Made by a program: the position numbers and the translations under genes. The notes below the pieces were generated by a model, which saw only the letters and a list, made by a program, of their open reading frames with translations, was not told the DNA's origin and made no database searches. From Oscillospiraceae bacterium (GTDB taxonomy: Bacteria > Bacillota_A > Clostridia > Oscillospirales > Oscillospiraceae), in contig CADBKB010000009.1 of the NCBI GenBank assembly GCA_902795095.1, forward strand, positions 1 through 21,461: DNA of 21,461 nucleotides. The letters are read 5' to 3'. Positions 1 through 7,753 of this stretch are shown in pieces (positions within the stretch are counted from its first letter, which is position 1; every line of letters starts with the position of its first letter).

Positions 1-1826
1 TAGAAGAGGTCGACGTTGCTGTCTCTGGCGTCGCCGGTGACGAACTCGATGTTGAACGTCCCCGACGGATGCTCCAGATCCAGCGCGTCGATGATGTAGC
101 GGGCCTGCAGCGCGCCGACCATCCGGTTGTCGAAGGTCACATAGCAGCTGATGGCGTCGGAGCCGTAGATCAGACGGTCGTAGGCGATGACCTTGACGCC
201 CGCCGCCTTGGCCTTGGCCAGCACGGGATTCAGCGCGTCGCCGTCGATGGCGGCGATCACCAGGACCTTCGCGCCGTCGGCCAGCATGTTCTCGATCTGC
301 TCGATCTGCGTATCGGGCATGTTGTCGGCGTACTGCAAAGTGACGTCGTATCCGAGGGCTTCGATCTGCGTTTTCAGAGCTTCGCCGTCGTTTTTCCAGC
401 GCATCAGAGCCGCGGTGGGCATGCTGACGCCCACAAGACCGCCCTTGGGAGCGGTGCTCGGATTCTCCGCCCGGTACAGGAAGGTCACGATCTGTCCTCT
501 GGTGCAGGTGGCGTCGGGGCCGAAATGGGTTTTGTCGACGCCGTTGGTGATGCCCTCTTCCACAGCCCAGAGCACGGCGCTGCGGTAGTAGCCGCCGGTG
601 ACGTCGGCGAAGGGATTGGCCTCGCTGGCGGGCTTGGGCTTCTCCTTCGCGCGCCACAGGAAGGTGACCACCTGGGCGCGGGTGCAGCCCTGGTCCGGGC
701 CGAAGTGGGTGCTGTCAATGCCGTTGGTGACGCCGTTTTCCACGGCCCACAGGACGGCCTTGTAATAGTACGCGCCTTCCTTGACGTCCAGGAAGGGATT
801 GGCCGAACCGGCGGGCTCCGGGCTGCCGGCGGTGCGCCACAGGAAGGTGACCACCTGGCCGCGGGTGCAGGTGACGCCGGGGCTGAAGGTGTCGGGACCG
901 GTGCCGTTGGTGACGCCGTTCTCCACCGCCCAGTATACGGGCGTGTAGAAGAAGGAGGACGGATCGGTCACATCCCGGAAGCTGATCGCTTCCTCGGCGA
1001 CGCCCTTCTGATAGGTGTAGGTCCAGCGGCGGGAGCCGTCGGAGACCTCGGTGCAGTTGCCGTCGGCGTCGTAGGTGTATACGAAGGGGGGTATGTTGTC
1101 CTCGTAGCCGTTGACATAACTGGTCAGCAGGCCGCGGTTGTCGTAGCTGAATTCCTCATAGCCGGTGCGGGTGCTCTCTCGCATGGACCAGCCGTCGTCG
1201 GTGTAGGTGTATTCGTCGGTGTAGGAGGTGCGGTCCTGGGTGCAGACCACCGTCACCTTGCTGACGCGGTTCTGGCTGTCGTATTCCGTGGTGTAGACGT
1301 ATTCCCACCGGTCGTTCCAGCGACGGGAGATCATGCCCCGATCATCCATCTCAAACTGGAAATCGGCATACCAGTACCAATCCACCTGGGGGTCATAGGT
1401 GTAGTAAGAAGTATGCTGATTCTCGGGGGCGCCGTCGTCCCACCAGGTATAGGTCTGGAGGTGGGAGCCGTCATCCCGGTAGTCGTAGGCTGTGATATGG
1501 TTGCCGTCGTCCCGGGACGAGCGGAGCACACGGCCCTGGGCGTCATACTCGTAGACAAATACGGAGCTGTCTTCTGTGCCGGAGGTCGTTTCCGTGTCCT
1601 TCACAGCCAGGCCGGCGTCATTGAATTCATAGTCGTGGTGGCTGCGGTTTGCCACGCCCCAGGTCTGGTCCGAGGGATTCAGCAAGCTGTAGGTTTCATC
1701 GGTGACATACCAGCCTTCGGCGGCACCGGGCTGGGGCGGATTGAGGCTGTCGAAGGCAAGGGCGCCGGTGGTGAGCAGCAGCAGCGCCGCAAGCAGCAAA
1801 AGGCAGCAGGTCAGGAGCTTCTTCAT
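1..1826 (-). CDS. Secreted SLH-domain protein with YD-type repeats and a ChvE-like sugar-binding domain (C-terminus cut by window edge)
   Basis: The reverse-strand frame is open from ATG at 1826 to the left edge, so at least 608 residues are visible and the 3' end is missing. Residues 1-24 form a signal peptide (MKK, a Leu-rich core, then ALA before F25). Residues about 70-275 carry Tyr/Asp-rich motifs such as YEYDAQGRV, TEYDSQNRV and YTYDADGN, like YD/RHS repeats. Three SLH domains follow from about residue 283 (FRDV; AVENGVTNG; CTRGQVVTFLWR), which in this family anchor proteins to cell-wall polymers. From about residue 463 the chain matches the sugar-binding family of ChvE (VGVSMPT, RW, LQYAD, QIENM, VLVIAAIDG, VIAYDRLI, TFDN). 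A GAAAGGAC ribosome site precedes the start. I infer a wall-anchored sugar-capture or sensing protein. The domain calls are strong; the role is open. Confidence 0.88.
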   Translation of the reverse strand, partial: MKKLLTCCLLLLAALLLLTTGALAFDSLNPPQPGAAEGWYVTDETYSLLNPSDQTWGVANRSHHDYEFNDAGLAVKDTETTSGTEDSSVFVYEYDAQGRVLRSSRDDGNHITAYDYRDDGSHLQTYTWWDDGAPENQHTSYYTYDPQVDWYWYADFQFEMDDRGMISRRWNDRWEYVYTTEYDSQNRVSKVTVVCTQDRTSYTDEYTYTDDGWSMRESTRTGYEEFSYDNRGLLTSYVNGYEDNIPPFVYTYDADGNCTEVSDGSRRWTYTYQKGVAEEAISFRDVTDPSSFFYTPVYWAVENGVTNGTGPDTFSPGVTCTRGQVVTFLWRTAGSPEPAGSANPFLDVKEGAYYYKAVLWAVENGVTNGIDSTHFGPDQGCTRAQVVTFLWRAKEKPKPASEANPFADVTGGYYRSAVLWAVEEGITNGVDKTHFGPDATCTRGQIVTFLYRAENPSTAPKGGLVGVSMPTAALMRWKNDGEALKTQIEALGYDVTLQYADNMPDTQIEQIENMLADGAKVLVIAAIDGDALNPVLAKAKAAGVKVIAYDRLIYGSDAISCYVTFDNRMVGALQARYIIDALDLEHPSGTFNIEFVTGDARDSNVDLF

Positions 1827-1858
1827 GGGGATCCGTCCTTTCTGATGAGATTGATTAT

Positions 1859-1887
1859 ATTATACTCCGCAAAAAGCCCCGCCGCAA
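1859..1887 (-). promoter_or_regulatory. Promoter for the SLH/sugar-binding gene
   Basis: On the reverse strand TTGCGG (1887-1882) and TATAAT (1864-1859) are separated by 17 bases. The start codon lies 32 bases downstream of the -10 box. The promoter sits immediately after the terminator of the upstream gene, so this gene is probably transcribed on its own. Confidence 0.65.
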
Positions 1888-1892
1888 GGGAT

Positions 1893-1926
1893 AAAAACGG
1901 CGCGGAGAGACTCCGCGCCGCTTTTT
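1893..1926 (-). terminator. Rho-independent terminator after the zinc-ribbon gene
   Basis: A perfect 10-bp stem (1898-1907 with 1911-1920, loop AGA) is followed on the reverse strand by five T. It starts right after the stop codon of the zinc-ribbon gene. A T run at 1922-1927 on the other side could let it work in both directions. Confidence 0.8.
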
Positions 1927-2453
1927 TACTGATAAAACAAATGCTTCCGCTTGCTGAAATAGATCACATTCATCGTCACGCCGATGAGCATGCCCAGCAG
2001 GGAGCACAGCTCCGGTATGCCGATCAGCGGAGCCGCGGCTCCGGCCACCACCCGGCCAGAGGCGGCGGAGTAGAGGACGGAGATGAGGATGACCAGGGCG
2101 TAGACCACACACAGCAGGATCGGTCCGCTGCGCCGCAGGGCCGCCAGCCGAAAGCGTGCGACGATGAACATGGCGCCGAACACCGCCAGGGCGATGCCGT
2201 AGACGCAGTCCATCACCACCAGGGGCGGGAAGCTGTCATAGATCACGCCTGGGGCATAGCCCTGGATGAGGTAGGGCATGCCGAACATCGCGGCGAAGCC
2301 CAGCAGGACGGTGCCGACGCCGGCAAGCCACAGGCCGACGGTGATCAAAAACCGGTACCAGCGCATGGGCAGGCCGTCCTCCACGCTCACGTGGCAGGCC
2401 GGACACAGGATACTTTCGCTGTGGATCTCCGCGCCGCAGTAGGGACAACGCAT
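1926..2453 (-). CDS. Zinc-ribbon membrane protein of unknown function
   Basis: This 175-residue protein opens with a zinc ribbon (CPYC at residues 3-6 and CPAC at 17-20). About four hydrophobic segments follow: near LITVGLWLAGVGTVLLGF, VVMDCVYGIALAVFGAMFIV, GPILLCVVYALVILISVLY and IPELCSLLGMLIGVTMNVIY. It ends in a basic tail (SKRKH). This zinc-ribbon plus multi-helix layout is common in Clostridia but has no assigned reaction. The start has an AAAGGAG site and lies only 13 bases after the stop of the upstream sigma-like gene, so the two are probably one transcript, closed by the terminator at 1893-1926. The N-terminus would lie in the cytoplasm if the positive-inside rule holds. I cannot name a function. 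Confidence 0.8.
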   Translation of the reverse strand: MRCPYCGAEIHSESILCPACHVSVEDGLPMRWYRFLITVGLWLAGVGTVLLGFAAMFGMPYLIQGYAPGVIYDSFPPLVVMDCVYGIALAVFGAMFIVARFRLAALRRSGPILLCVVYALVILISVLYSAASGRVVAGAAAPLIGIPELCSLLGMLIGVTMNVIYFSKRKHLFYQ

Positions 2454-2466
2454 GGGCTTCTCCTTT

Positions 2467-5259
2467 CTATTCGCTCAGATCCGCCGTGATATCGGCGAAC
2501 CGGGCGCTTCCGGACTGGGTGCCGCAGAGGAAGGTGCCCTCTTCGCAGTAGCCGTCCGCGGTCTGCTTGGCAGCGTCGTATTCCTCCTGGGAGCCCAGCA
2601 GCATATCAAGGAGATTGACGCTGGCCTCGCCCTCGTCGAGCACCACCTCGCCTCCGGCGGCGCTGATGCTTGCCAGCCGCCATGCGCATCTGCGCGAGGC
2701 GGTGGTCTCGCTCAGAGAGTAGATGAGCAGGACGGGGCCGTCGTCCCGGCGCAGCACATACAGGTCCGTGGCGGAGGAGGGGGACAGGCTCTGGGAATAG
2801 ATCGGCGTGGCGACCACAGCGCCGTCGCTGACCGTATACAGCTGCACCAGGCAGCCGCCGCTGCTCTCGCGGCAGACCAGAAGATCGCCCTCGCCGTCGT
2901 GGGTCAGGTCGCCGAACCAGGACGCGCGCACGCCCTCCAGGCCGGGCAGGAACTCGCCGAAGAGTTCCTGGGCGGACTTTTTCCTGGGCGCGGGGGGCTG
3001 ATAGCCGGGCTGGCGGCTGTGATCCTCCAGCTGAAGGATCGCCGCTTTGCCCTCGCGGTAGGTCACGGCCAGCTCCCGGCTGCCCGGGAGCACATAGCGC
3101 ACAACGTCGCCGTCCTCCACGGTCAGATAACCGGAGCCCTGTTCGATTTTTCCTTCGATGCTCTCCCGGGTGTCGCCCAGGCGCAGGCCCCATACGGCTC
3201 TGGGATCGGCGGTGTTGTACACCGTGGAGATGATCCCTTCATCCGTCCAGAGACCCAGAGCGGAGGTGGAGAAATCGTCGACGGAGTAGCTGCGGACGCC
3301 GTATTTATCATAGGCCTCATAGAGATCCAGGCCCAGAAGCTGCTCCAGATCGAAGCCGTCGCGCCGGAAGGACAGGGAGGACGAATCCCACAGCCGGCAG
3401 TCGGACAGGTCCAGCACCTCCACCCGGGAGATGCGGGAATCGCCGTCGTCGGCGCAGAAGAAATAGCGGGTGGCGCCCTCGTAATAGACAAGATAGCTCT
3501 GGCCGTCGTCATATACGGCGGGCGTGAAGACGTCGCCCTCGGCCAGACCCGTCTTGCCCCGCATGGACTGGAGCTTGCGGCCCAGCTGATCGAGGCTGAG
3601 GGCGGAATCGGGCAGCTGCAGCTCCGGCAGCAGCTCGGCAAAGCAGCCGTTCACCTGCAGCGTGACGGCGTTGACATTCTCATGGGCCGCGTCCATGTCG
3701 GAGCGGGCCTGCAGCAGCGCGCGGACGGTGGCGGAGGCGTCGTCGGCGGTGGCGCCCTGCAGCTCCATGGCATACAGGTCCACGCCTTCGCCGACATATT
3801 CGCCCTGGCCGAACACGGCCTCGACCTCGGCCTTCGTGCGGCCCAGCAGATCGGTCAGGCTCTGCCCGTAGGGGCGGAAAACGCCGGACTCGGCGTCATA
3901 GCCCGCGCCGGTGCGGGTGATGATCATGGCCTCGGCGCGGCCGTCGCCGTTTTCATCCAGAAGCTCGTAGCGGTAATTCTCGGAATAAGCGCCCAGGGAC
4001 GAGGTCTGCAGGGGCGCGGGATCAAACAGGGGCGTGCGGCGGTGGCAGTGCAGACCGTAGCGCGAGGAGATGGCTTCGGCGGCCGCCTCGATCTCCGGCT
4101 CGGTGCCCAGGCTCAGATCCTTGAGCCGGGTGATGTCCAGATCGGTCTTTTCCAGCCGCAGGCGCACCTCAGTCACCGCGTCGTTGGCGGTGGAGATCTT
4201 GAGATCCAGGTCGTCCAGGTTGCCTCCGGATACGTATTCCGGCAGCACCGGGCGCCAATCGTCCATCAGCTCGTCCGCCTCCCGGCGGCTGCAGGTCAGC
4301 AGCATCTCCACGCCGTATTCCTTGAGCTGGGCCGCGGCCTCCAGATTCTCGTCGATTTCCTCCACCGGGGCGGGCTCGGGGGTCGGCATGGGCTCGGGCG
4401 CAGGCTCGTCCTTGCCGCAGCCCCGCAGGGACAGGGCCAGGATCAGCACGAGCAGGGCCAGGGCCGCGCCGACGCCGCTGAACAGGGCGGTCTTCTGCTT
4501 TTTGGTCAGTCTGGAGAGGAAGCCGCCCTCCTCCGCCTCCTCCGCTTCGGGCTCCGGCTCCGGCTGGGGCGCCGGCGCGGGGGCGGGCGCCGGCACGGTC
4601 TCCGGCTGGGCGTTCATCACCGTCTGCATGCAGCTCTCCCGCAGCACCTCCGGCACGGGCAGACCGGCCGCCTCATTGGCGAACAGGCTGCTGACCAGGG
4701 CCGCCGGCTCGGGGCTGGGCAGGGCGGTCATCAGGGCATGCCGGCCGGAATTGAGCCGGCCCAGGACGGTGACCTCGTCCACCTCCATGACCTTGGCGAT
4801 CTGATGGGGCTTCATCATAGCGGCGTAGCGCAGCACCATGGCCACCCGCTGCTCCGGGGGCAGCAGGCTCAGGGTACGCAGGGCCTGGGCGCGCAGATTG
4901 GCATCCTCGGCGCACGCCGGGGGCAGACAGGCCTCGTCGGCCACATAGGTATCGTTCAGAATGGCCTTTTCCCGCTCATCGGTGGAGAAGAGCCAGGGCT
5001 GGGCTTTTTTCATCGTCTGGCGGCAGAGATTGACGGCTATGGCGGTGACCCAGCGGTCGAAGCTGGCGTCGGGACGGAGCTCGGCAAGATGGGAGAAGGC
5101 CCGGGCATAGGTGCGCCGGGTCAGATCTCCGGCCTGGGCCGCGGAGCCCGTCAGCTTCCAGCACAGATAATAGACGTTTTGAATGGTTTCTTCAAACAGA
5201 TGCGCCTTGGCGGTACGCTCGCCTTCCAGGGCGCGGGTGATCCACTGTCTTTGTTCCAT
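2467..5259 (-). CDS. ECF-sigma-like protein fused to a membrane helix and a large extracellular domain
   Basis: I chose ATG at 5259 because a strong AGGAGGGG site precedes it; the frame is open further upstream but antisense to lspA. Of 930 residues, about 1-190 resemble an ECF sigma factor. A region-2-like part has DLTRRTYARAF, and a region-4-like part has LLPPEQRVAMVLRY followed by the helix-turn-helix IAKVMEVDEVTVLGRL. A Pro/Glu/Ala-rich linker leads to basic KKQK (253-256) and one membrane helix at about 259-278. The remaining 650 residues would be outside. They start with another Pro/Glu stretch and contain two FG-GAP/VCBS-like acidic motifs (DENGDGRAE and GDLTHDGEGDLLV). It shares a transcript with the zinc-ribbon gene. 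Whether it still binds polymerase and promoter DNA cannot be told from sequence. Confidence 0.82.
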   Translation of the reverse strand: MEQRQWITRALEGERTAKAHLFEETIQNVYYLCWKLTGSAAQAGDLTRRTYARAFSHLAELRPDASFDRWVTAIAVNLCRQTMKKAQPWLFSTDEREKAILNDTYVADEACLPPACAEDANLRAQALRTLSLLPPEQRVAMVLRYAAMMKPHQIAKVMEVDEVTVLGRLNSGRHALMTALPSPEPAALVSSLFANEAAGLPVPEVLRESCMQTVMNAQPETVPAPAPAPAPQPEPEPEAEEAEEGGFLSRLTKKQKTALFSGVGAALALLVLILALSLRGCGKDEPAPEPMPTPEPAPVEEIDENLEAAAQLKEYGVEMLLTCSRREADELMDDWRPVLPEYVSGGNLDDLDLKISTANDAVTEVRLRLEKTDLDITRLKDLSLGTEPEIEAAAEAISSRYGLHCHRRTPLFDPAPLQTSSLGAYSENYRYELLDENGDGRAEAMIITRTGAGYDAESGVFRPYGQSLTDLLGRTKAEVEAVFGQGEYVGEGVDLYAMELQGATADDASATVRALLQARSDMDAAHENVNAVTLQVNGCFAELLPELQLPDSALSLDQLGRKLQSMRGKTGLAEGDVFTPAVYDDGQSYLVYYEGATRYFFCADDGDSRISRVEVLDLSDCRLWDSSSLSFRRDGFDLEQLLGLDLYEAYDKYGVRSYSVDDFSTSALGLWTDEGIISTVYNTADPRAVWGLRLGDTRESIEGKIEQGSGYLTVEDGDVVRYVLPGSRELAVTYREGKAAILQLEDHSRQPGYQPPAPRKKSAQELFGEFLPGLEGVRASWFGDLTHDGEGDLLVCRESSGGCLVQLYTVSDGAVVATPIYSQSLSPSSATDLYVLRRDDGPVLLIYSLSETTASRRCAWRLASISAAGGEVVLDEGEASVNLLDMLLGSQEEYDAAKQTADGYCEEGTFLCGTQSGSARFADITADLSE

Positions 5260-5350
5260 GGCAGACCCCTCCTGTTTCTGGTATTGCAGATATATGACGT
5301 ACATCCCGGAAAAAAGTTCCGAAAATATTTTGAATTCGCGTCGGGTCCCT

Positions 5351-5379
5351 ATTATACCATCCTTTTCCCGCCGATGCAA
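5351..5379 (-). promoter_or_regulatory. Promoter for the sigma-like / zinc-ribbon operon
   Basis: On the reverse strand TTGCAT (5379-5374), a 17-base spacer and TATAAT (5356-5351) form a good vegetative promoter. TGG just before the -10 box makes it an extended -10. It leaves a leader of roughly 85 bases before ATG at 5259. Confidence 0.7.
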
Positions 5380-5403
5380 TATTGCCGTCCGGGGATTTTC
5401 CCG

Positions 5404-5432
5404 TTGCCCGCAGGGGGGAAGTGTGATATAAT
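5404..5432 (+). promoter_or_regulatory. Promoter for lspA and the pseudouridine synthase gene
   Basis: TTGCCC (5404-5409), 17 bases and a perfect TATAAT (5427-5432) lie 28 bases before the lspA start. TGA precedes the -10 box (extended -10). It is back to back with the reverse-strand promoter at 5351-5379. Confidence 0.75.
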
Positions 5433-5460
5433 TTCCCCAATCAACGAAGGGAGGATAACC

Positions 5461-5946
5461 ATGCTCTACTGCTTTCTGATCCTCTTTATGGCGCTGATCG
5501 CGGTCCTGGATCAGGTCGTCAAGGCCGTGGTGATCGCGCGCATCCCCCTGGGCGGCGCCGTGCAGGTCCTGCCGGGGGTATTCCACTGGACCTATCTGCA
5601 AAATACCGGCGCCGCCTTCTCCATGCTGCAGGGCGGGCGGTGGCTGTTCGCCCTGGTGTGCGTCGGCGGCCTTGCGGCCGTGGCGGTGCTTATCAAAAAG
5701 AAGATCCTCACATCCCGCTTCGAGCTGTGGTGCCTGGCGGCCATCTTCGGCGGCGGCGTCGGCAATCTCATCGACCGCATCCGCCTGGGTTACGTGGTGG
5801 ATATGATCGAGGTGGAGTTCATGAACTTCGCCGTGTTCAATATCGCCGACTGCTTCATCACCTGCGGGGCCATTGCCCTGTTCGCCTATATCCTGTTTTT
5901 CGATAAGAGCGGCAAAAAGGAGAAGAAAGATGATCCTGCGGCCTGA
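5461..5946 (+). CDS. lspA: Lipoprotein signal peptidase (signal peptidase II)
   Basis: LspA cleaves the signal peptide of prolipoproteins in the cytoplasmic membrane just before the diacylglyceryl-cysteine. The 161-residue length is normal. Family blocks are clear: LDQVVK near the N-terminus, NTGAAFSML, GGGVGNLIDR and VVDMIEV...FNIADCFI. The catalytic aspartate pair is D114 (VVD) and D130 (NIAD). Four hydrophobic membrane segments are evident. A GGGAGG ribosome site precedes ATG. The last 17 bases overlap the next gene, so the two are translationally coupled. The lspA-RluA order is the same as lspA-ylyB in Bacillus. Confidence 0.96.
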   Translation: MLYCFLILFMALIAVLDQVVKAVVIARIPLGGAVQVLPGVFHWTYLQNTGAAFSMLQGGRWLFALVCVGGLAAVAVLIKKKILTSRFELWCLAAIFGGGVGNLIDRIRLGYVVDMIEVEFMNFAVFNIADCFITCGAIALFAYILFFDKSGKKEKKDDPAA

Positions 5947-6829
5947 GCAAGACGGGCAGCGGCTGGACGTGTATCTGGCCGAGGCGGTGGAGGGGCTGAG
6001 CCGCAGCGCCGCCCAGAAGCTGATCGCCTCGGGCGCGCTGACCCTGGACGGACAGAGCGTGCGGAAAATGGACAAGACCGTCGCCGGGCGGGAATACGCG
6101 CTGGAGATCCCCGAGGCGAAGCCTGTGGCCATCGAGGCCCAGGACATCGCCCTGGACGTGGTCTGGGAGGACGCCGACTGCCTGGTGATCAACAAGCCCA
6201 AGGGCCTGGTGGTGCACCCCGCCGCCGGCCACTGGGACGGCACCCTGGTCAACGCCCTGCTGCATCACTGCGGCGCGGAGCTCTCCGGCATCAACGGCGA
6301 GATCCGTCCCGGCATCGTCCATCGCATCGACAAGGATACCTCGGGCCTTTTGATCGTGGCGAAAAACGACTTCGCCCACCAGGCCCTGGCGGCCCAGCTG
6401 CAGGACCATACCCTGTCCCGGGTGTATGAGTGCATTGTGGTGGGCGGCATGAAGGCCGACAGCGGCACCATCGACGCCCCCATCGGCCGGCATCCCCGCG
6501 ACCGCAAGCGCATGGCGGTGGTGCCCGGAGGCCGGGAGGCGGTGACGGATTTTGAGGTCGTGGCCCGCTACCGGGGCTATACCCACCTGCGGCTGCGTCT
6601 GCATACGGGCAGGACCCACCAGATCCGCGTCCACCTGGCCTGGAAGGGCCACCCGATCCTGGGCGACCCGGTCTACGGCAGAAAGACCCCGGAGCTCGGG
6701 CAGGACACCCAGTGCCTGCACGCGAAGGAGCTGACTTTTCTGCACCCCCGCACCGGCGAGTCCATTACCGTGACCTGCCCTCTGCCGGAGTATTTTCAGG
6801 ACGTCCTCAGCCGCCTGAGCCCGCTGTGA
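5930..6829 (+). CDS. RluA-family pseudouridine synthase (YlyB/RluD type)
   Basis: The enzyme isomerises uridine to pseudouridine in RNA; RluD-type members act on 23S rRNA helix 69, but the target here is not shown by sequence. The 299-residue protein has an N-terminal S4 RNA-binding domain (about residues 1-65; RLDVYLAEAVEGLSRSAAQKLI). The catalytic domain holds NKPKGLVVHP, the catalytic motif HRIDKDTSG with D134, and RTHQIRVHLAWKGHPILGDPVYG. ATG at 5930 is chosen over an upstream in-frame ATG because it begins the S4 domain and has an AAAAGGAGA site inside the 3' end of lspA. It ends at a strong terminator. Confidence 0.94.
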   Translation: MILRPEQDGQRLDVYLAEAVEGLSRSAAQKLIASGALTLDGQSVRKMDKTVAGREYALEIPEAKPVAIEAQDIALDVVWEDADCLVINKPKGLVVHPAAGHWDGTLVNALLHHCGAELSGINGEIRPGIVHRIDKDTSGLLIVAKNDFAHQALAAQLQDHTLSRVYECIVVGGMKADSGTIDAPIGRHPRDRKRMAVVPGGREAVTDFEVVARYRGYTHLRLRLHTGRTHQIRVHLAWKGHPILGDPVYGRKTPELGQDTQCLHAKELTFLHPRTGESITVTCPLPEYFQDVLSRLSPL

Positions 6830-6845
6830 ATACAGGAAAAAACCT

Positions 6846-6879
6846 GCCCGCTCCGAGGTCCGGAGCGGGCGGATTTTTT
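6846..6879. terminator. Bidirectional terminator between convergent genes
   Basis: A perfect 10-bp stem (GCCCGCTCCG at 6846-6855, loop AGGTC, partner 6861-6870) is followed on + by six T (6874-6879). On the reverse strand it is followed by a run of T opposite 6837-6842. It separates the pseudouridine synthase gene (+) from the SGNH-fold gene (-). Confidence 0.88.
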
Positions 6880-6880
6880 G

Positions 6881-7741
6881 TTATTTCGCGGCGCTGCGGC
6901 GGAGGAAGTCCGCCCAGAGCTTGTAGTATTTGCCGCTGAGCAGGGTCTCGTCCTCGGTGTAGCTGGACACCAGGTAGCCCTCGGCATCGTCGAAAATCTC
7001 GTTTTCGTCGATGTAGTAGCTGTGCAGGCCGTCGGCGTATTCGCTGAAGCGGCGGTTGAGCTCGTTTACCCTGTCGCTCTGGAAGATGGCCTCCGCCTCG
7101 GCGTAGCTCTTCGTCACGTGCAGATTCGCCATGATGTAGATGATGGCGTCGGGCTCGGCCTCCCGCAGGGCCTCATAGACCGTATCGAACTGGTCCACCA
7201 GGTAGTCGAGGTCGTAGCCCATCTCATTGATGCCCAGGCTGATATAGATTTTGCCGTAGCGCCGGTGGCTCAGAAGCTGGGGCAGGGTGGTCTCTCCCCG
7301 GCCCTCCACGGCGACCTTTGCCTCCATGCAGTCGGTCAGGGTCATGTCCGTGGTGCAGAAGTAGTCCGCACCGTCGAAGGGGGCATAGAGCCGCAGACCG
7401 TCCACCCGGGCGTCGCCGATGAACAGCGCGTCGGAGAAATAGTCGTCGTCCACGGTGCGGAAGGGGGAGTCTGCCGCGTCGGAGGAGGCTTCGCCGGTCT
7501 CGTCGGTGGGGGCGGGCAGCGTGGCGTTCGCGGGCAGCTCCGCGTTGGCCTGGCTCATCTGGATCACGGCCTTCTTCGCCGCCGCGTCATGCAGGGCCCG
7601 GAAGCCGTAGGCGATGGCCGGAGCGGCGTTTTCCTCCCGGGGAGCGGTATATTTCAGCACGGCGCCGAGGATGCCGAAGAACAGGCCGAACAGGACGATC
7701 AGCGTCAGAAGCAGCCGGTCCCGCTTGAAAAATGAATACAT
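6881..7741 (-). CDS. Membrane-anchored SGNH/GDSL-fold protein lacking catalytic Ser and His (probable pseudoenzyme)
   Basis: The 286-residue protein has one N-terminal membrane helix (about 7-29) and an extracytoplasmic SGNH-like domain. Block I reads FIGDARVDGL: the nucleophile serine of GDS is alanine (A111). Block III is recognisable (ISLGINEMGYD). The final block, normally D-x-x-H before the KYYKLW helix, reads DETLLSGKYYKLW, so the histidine is leucine (L267). Such proteins often stand next to MBOAT acyltransferases and help O-acetylate surface polymers; here the gene starts 12 bases after the MBOAT stop with GGAGG between them. I infer a non-catalytic partner or carbohydrate-binding subunit. 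The fold call rests on block spacing and the neighbour. Confidence 0.82.
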   Translation of the reverse strand: MYSFFKRDRLLLTLIVLFGLFFGILGAVLKYTAPREENAAPAIAYGFRALHDAAAKKAVIQMSQANAELPANATLPAPTDETGEASSDAADSPFRTVDDDYFSDALFIGDARVDGLRLYAPFDGADYFCTTDMTLTDCMEAKVAVEGRGETTLPQLLSHRRYGKIYISLGINEMGYDLDYLVDQFDTVYEALREAEPDAIIYIMANLHVTKSYAEAEAIFQSDRVNELNRRFSEYADGLHSYYIDENEIFDDAEGYLVSSYTEDETLLSGKYYKLWADFLRRSAAK

Positions 7742-7753
7742 GTCGGCGCCTCC

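Noticed and set aside
69..2489. Open frame of 806 codons on + across the SLH protein and the zinc-ribbon gene
   Set aside because: It is antisense to two genes with clear signal peptide, SLH, sugar-binding and zinc-ribbon motifs; its translation is low-complexity and typical of the complement of GC-rich codons.
2452..5460. Long + frame that runs into lspA
   Set aside because: Only the part from 5461 is LspA. The rest is antisense to the sigma-like gene, and the lspA promoter and ribosome site lie inside it.
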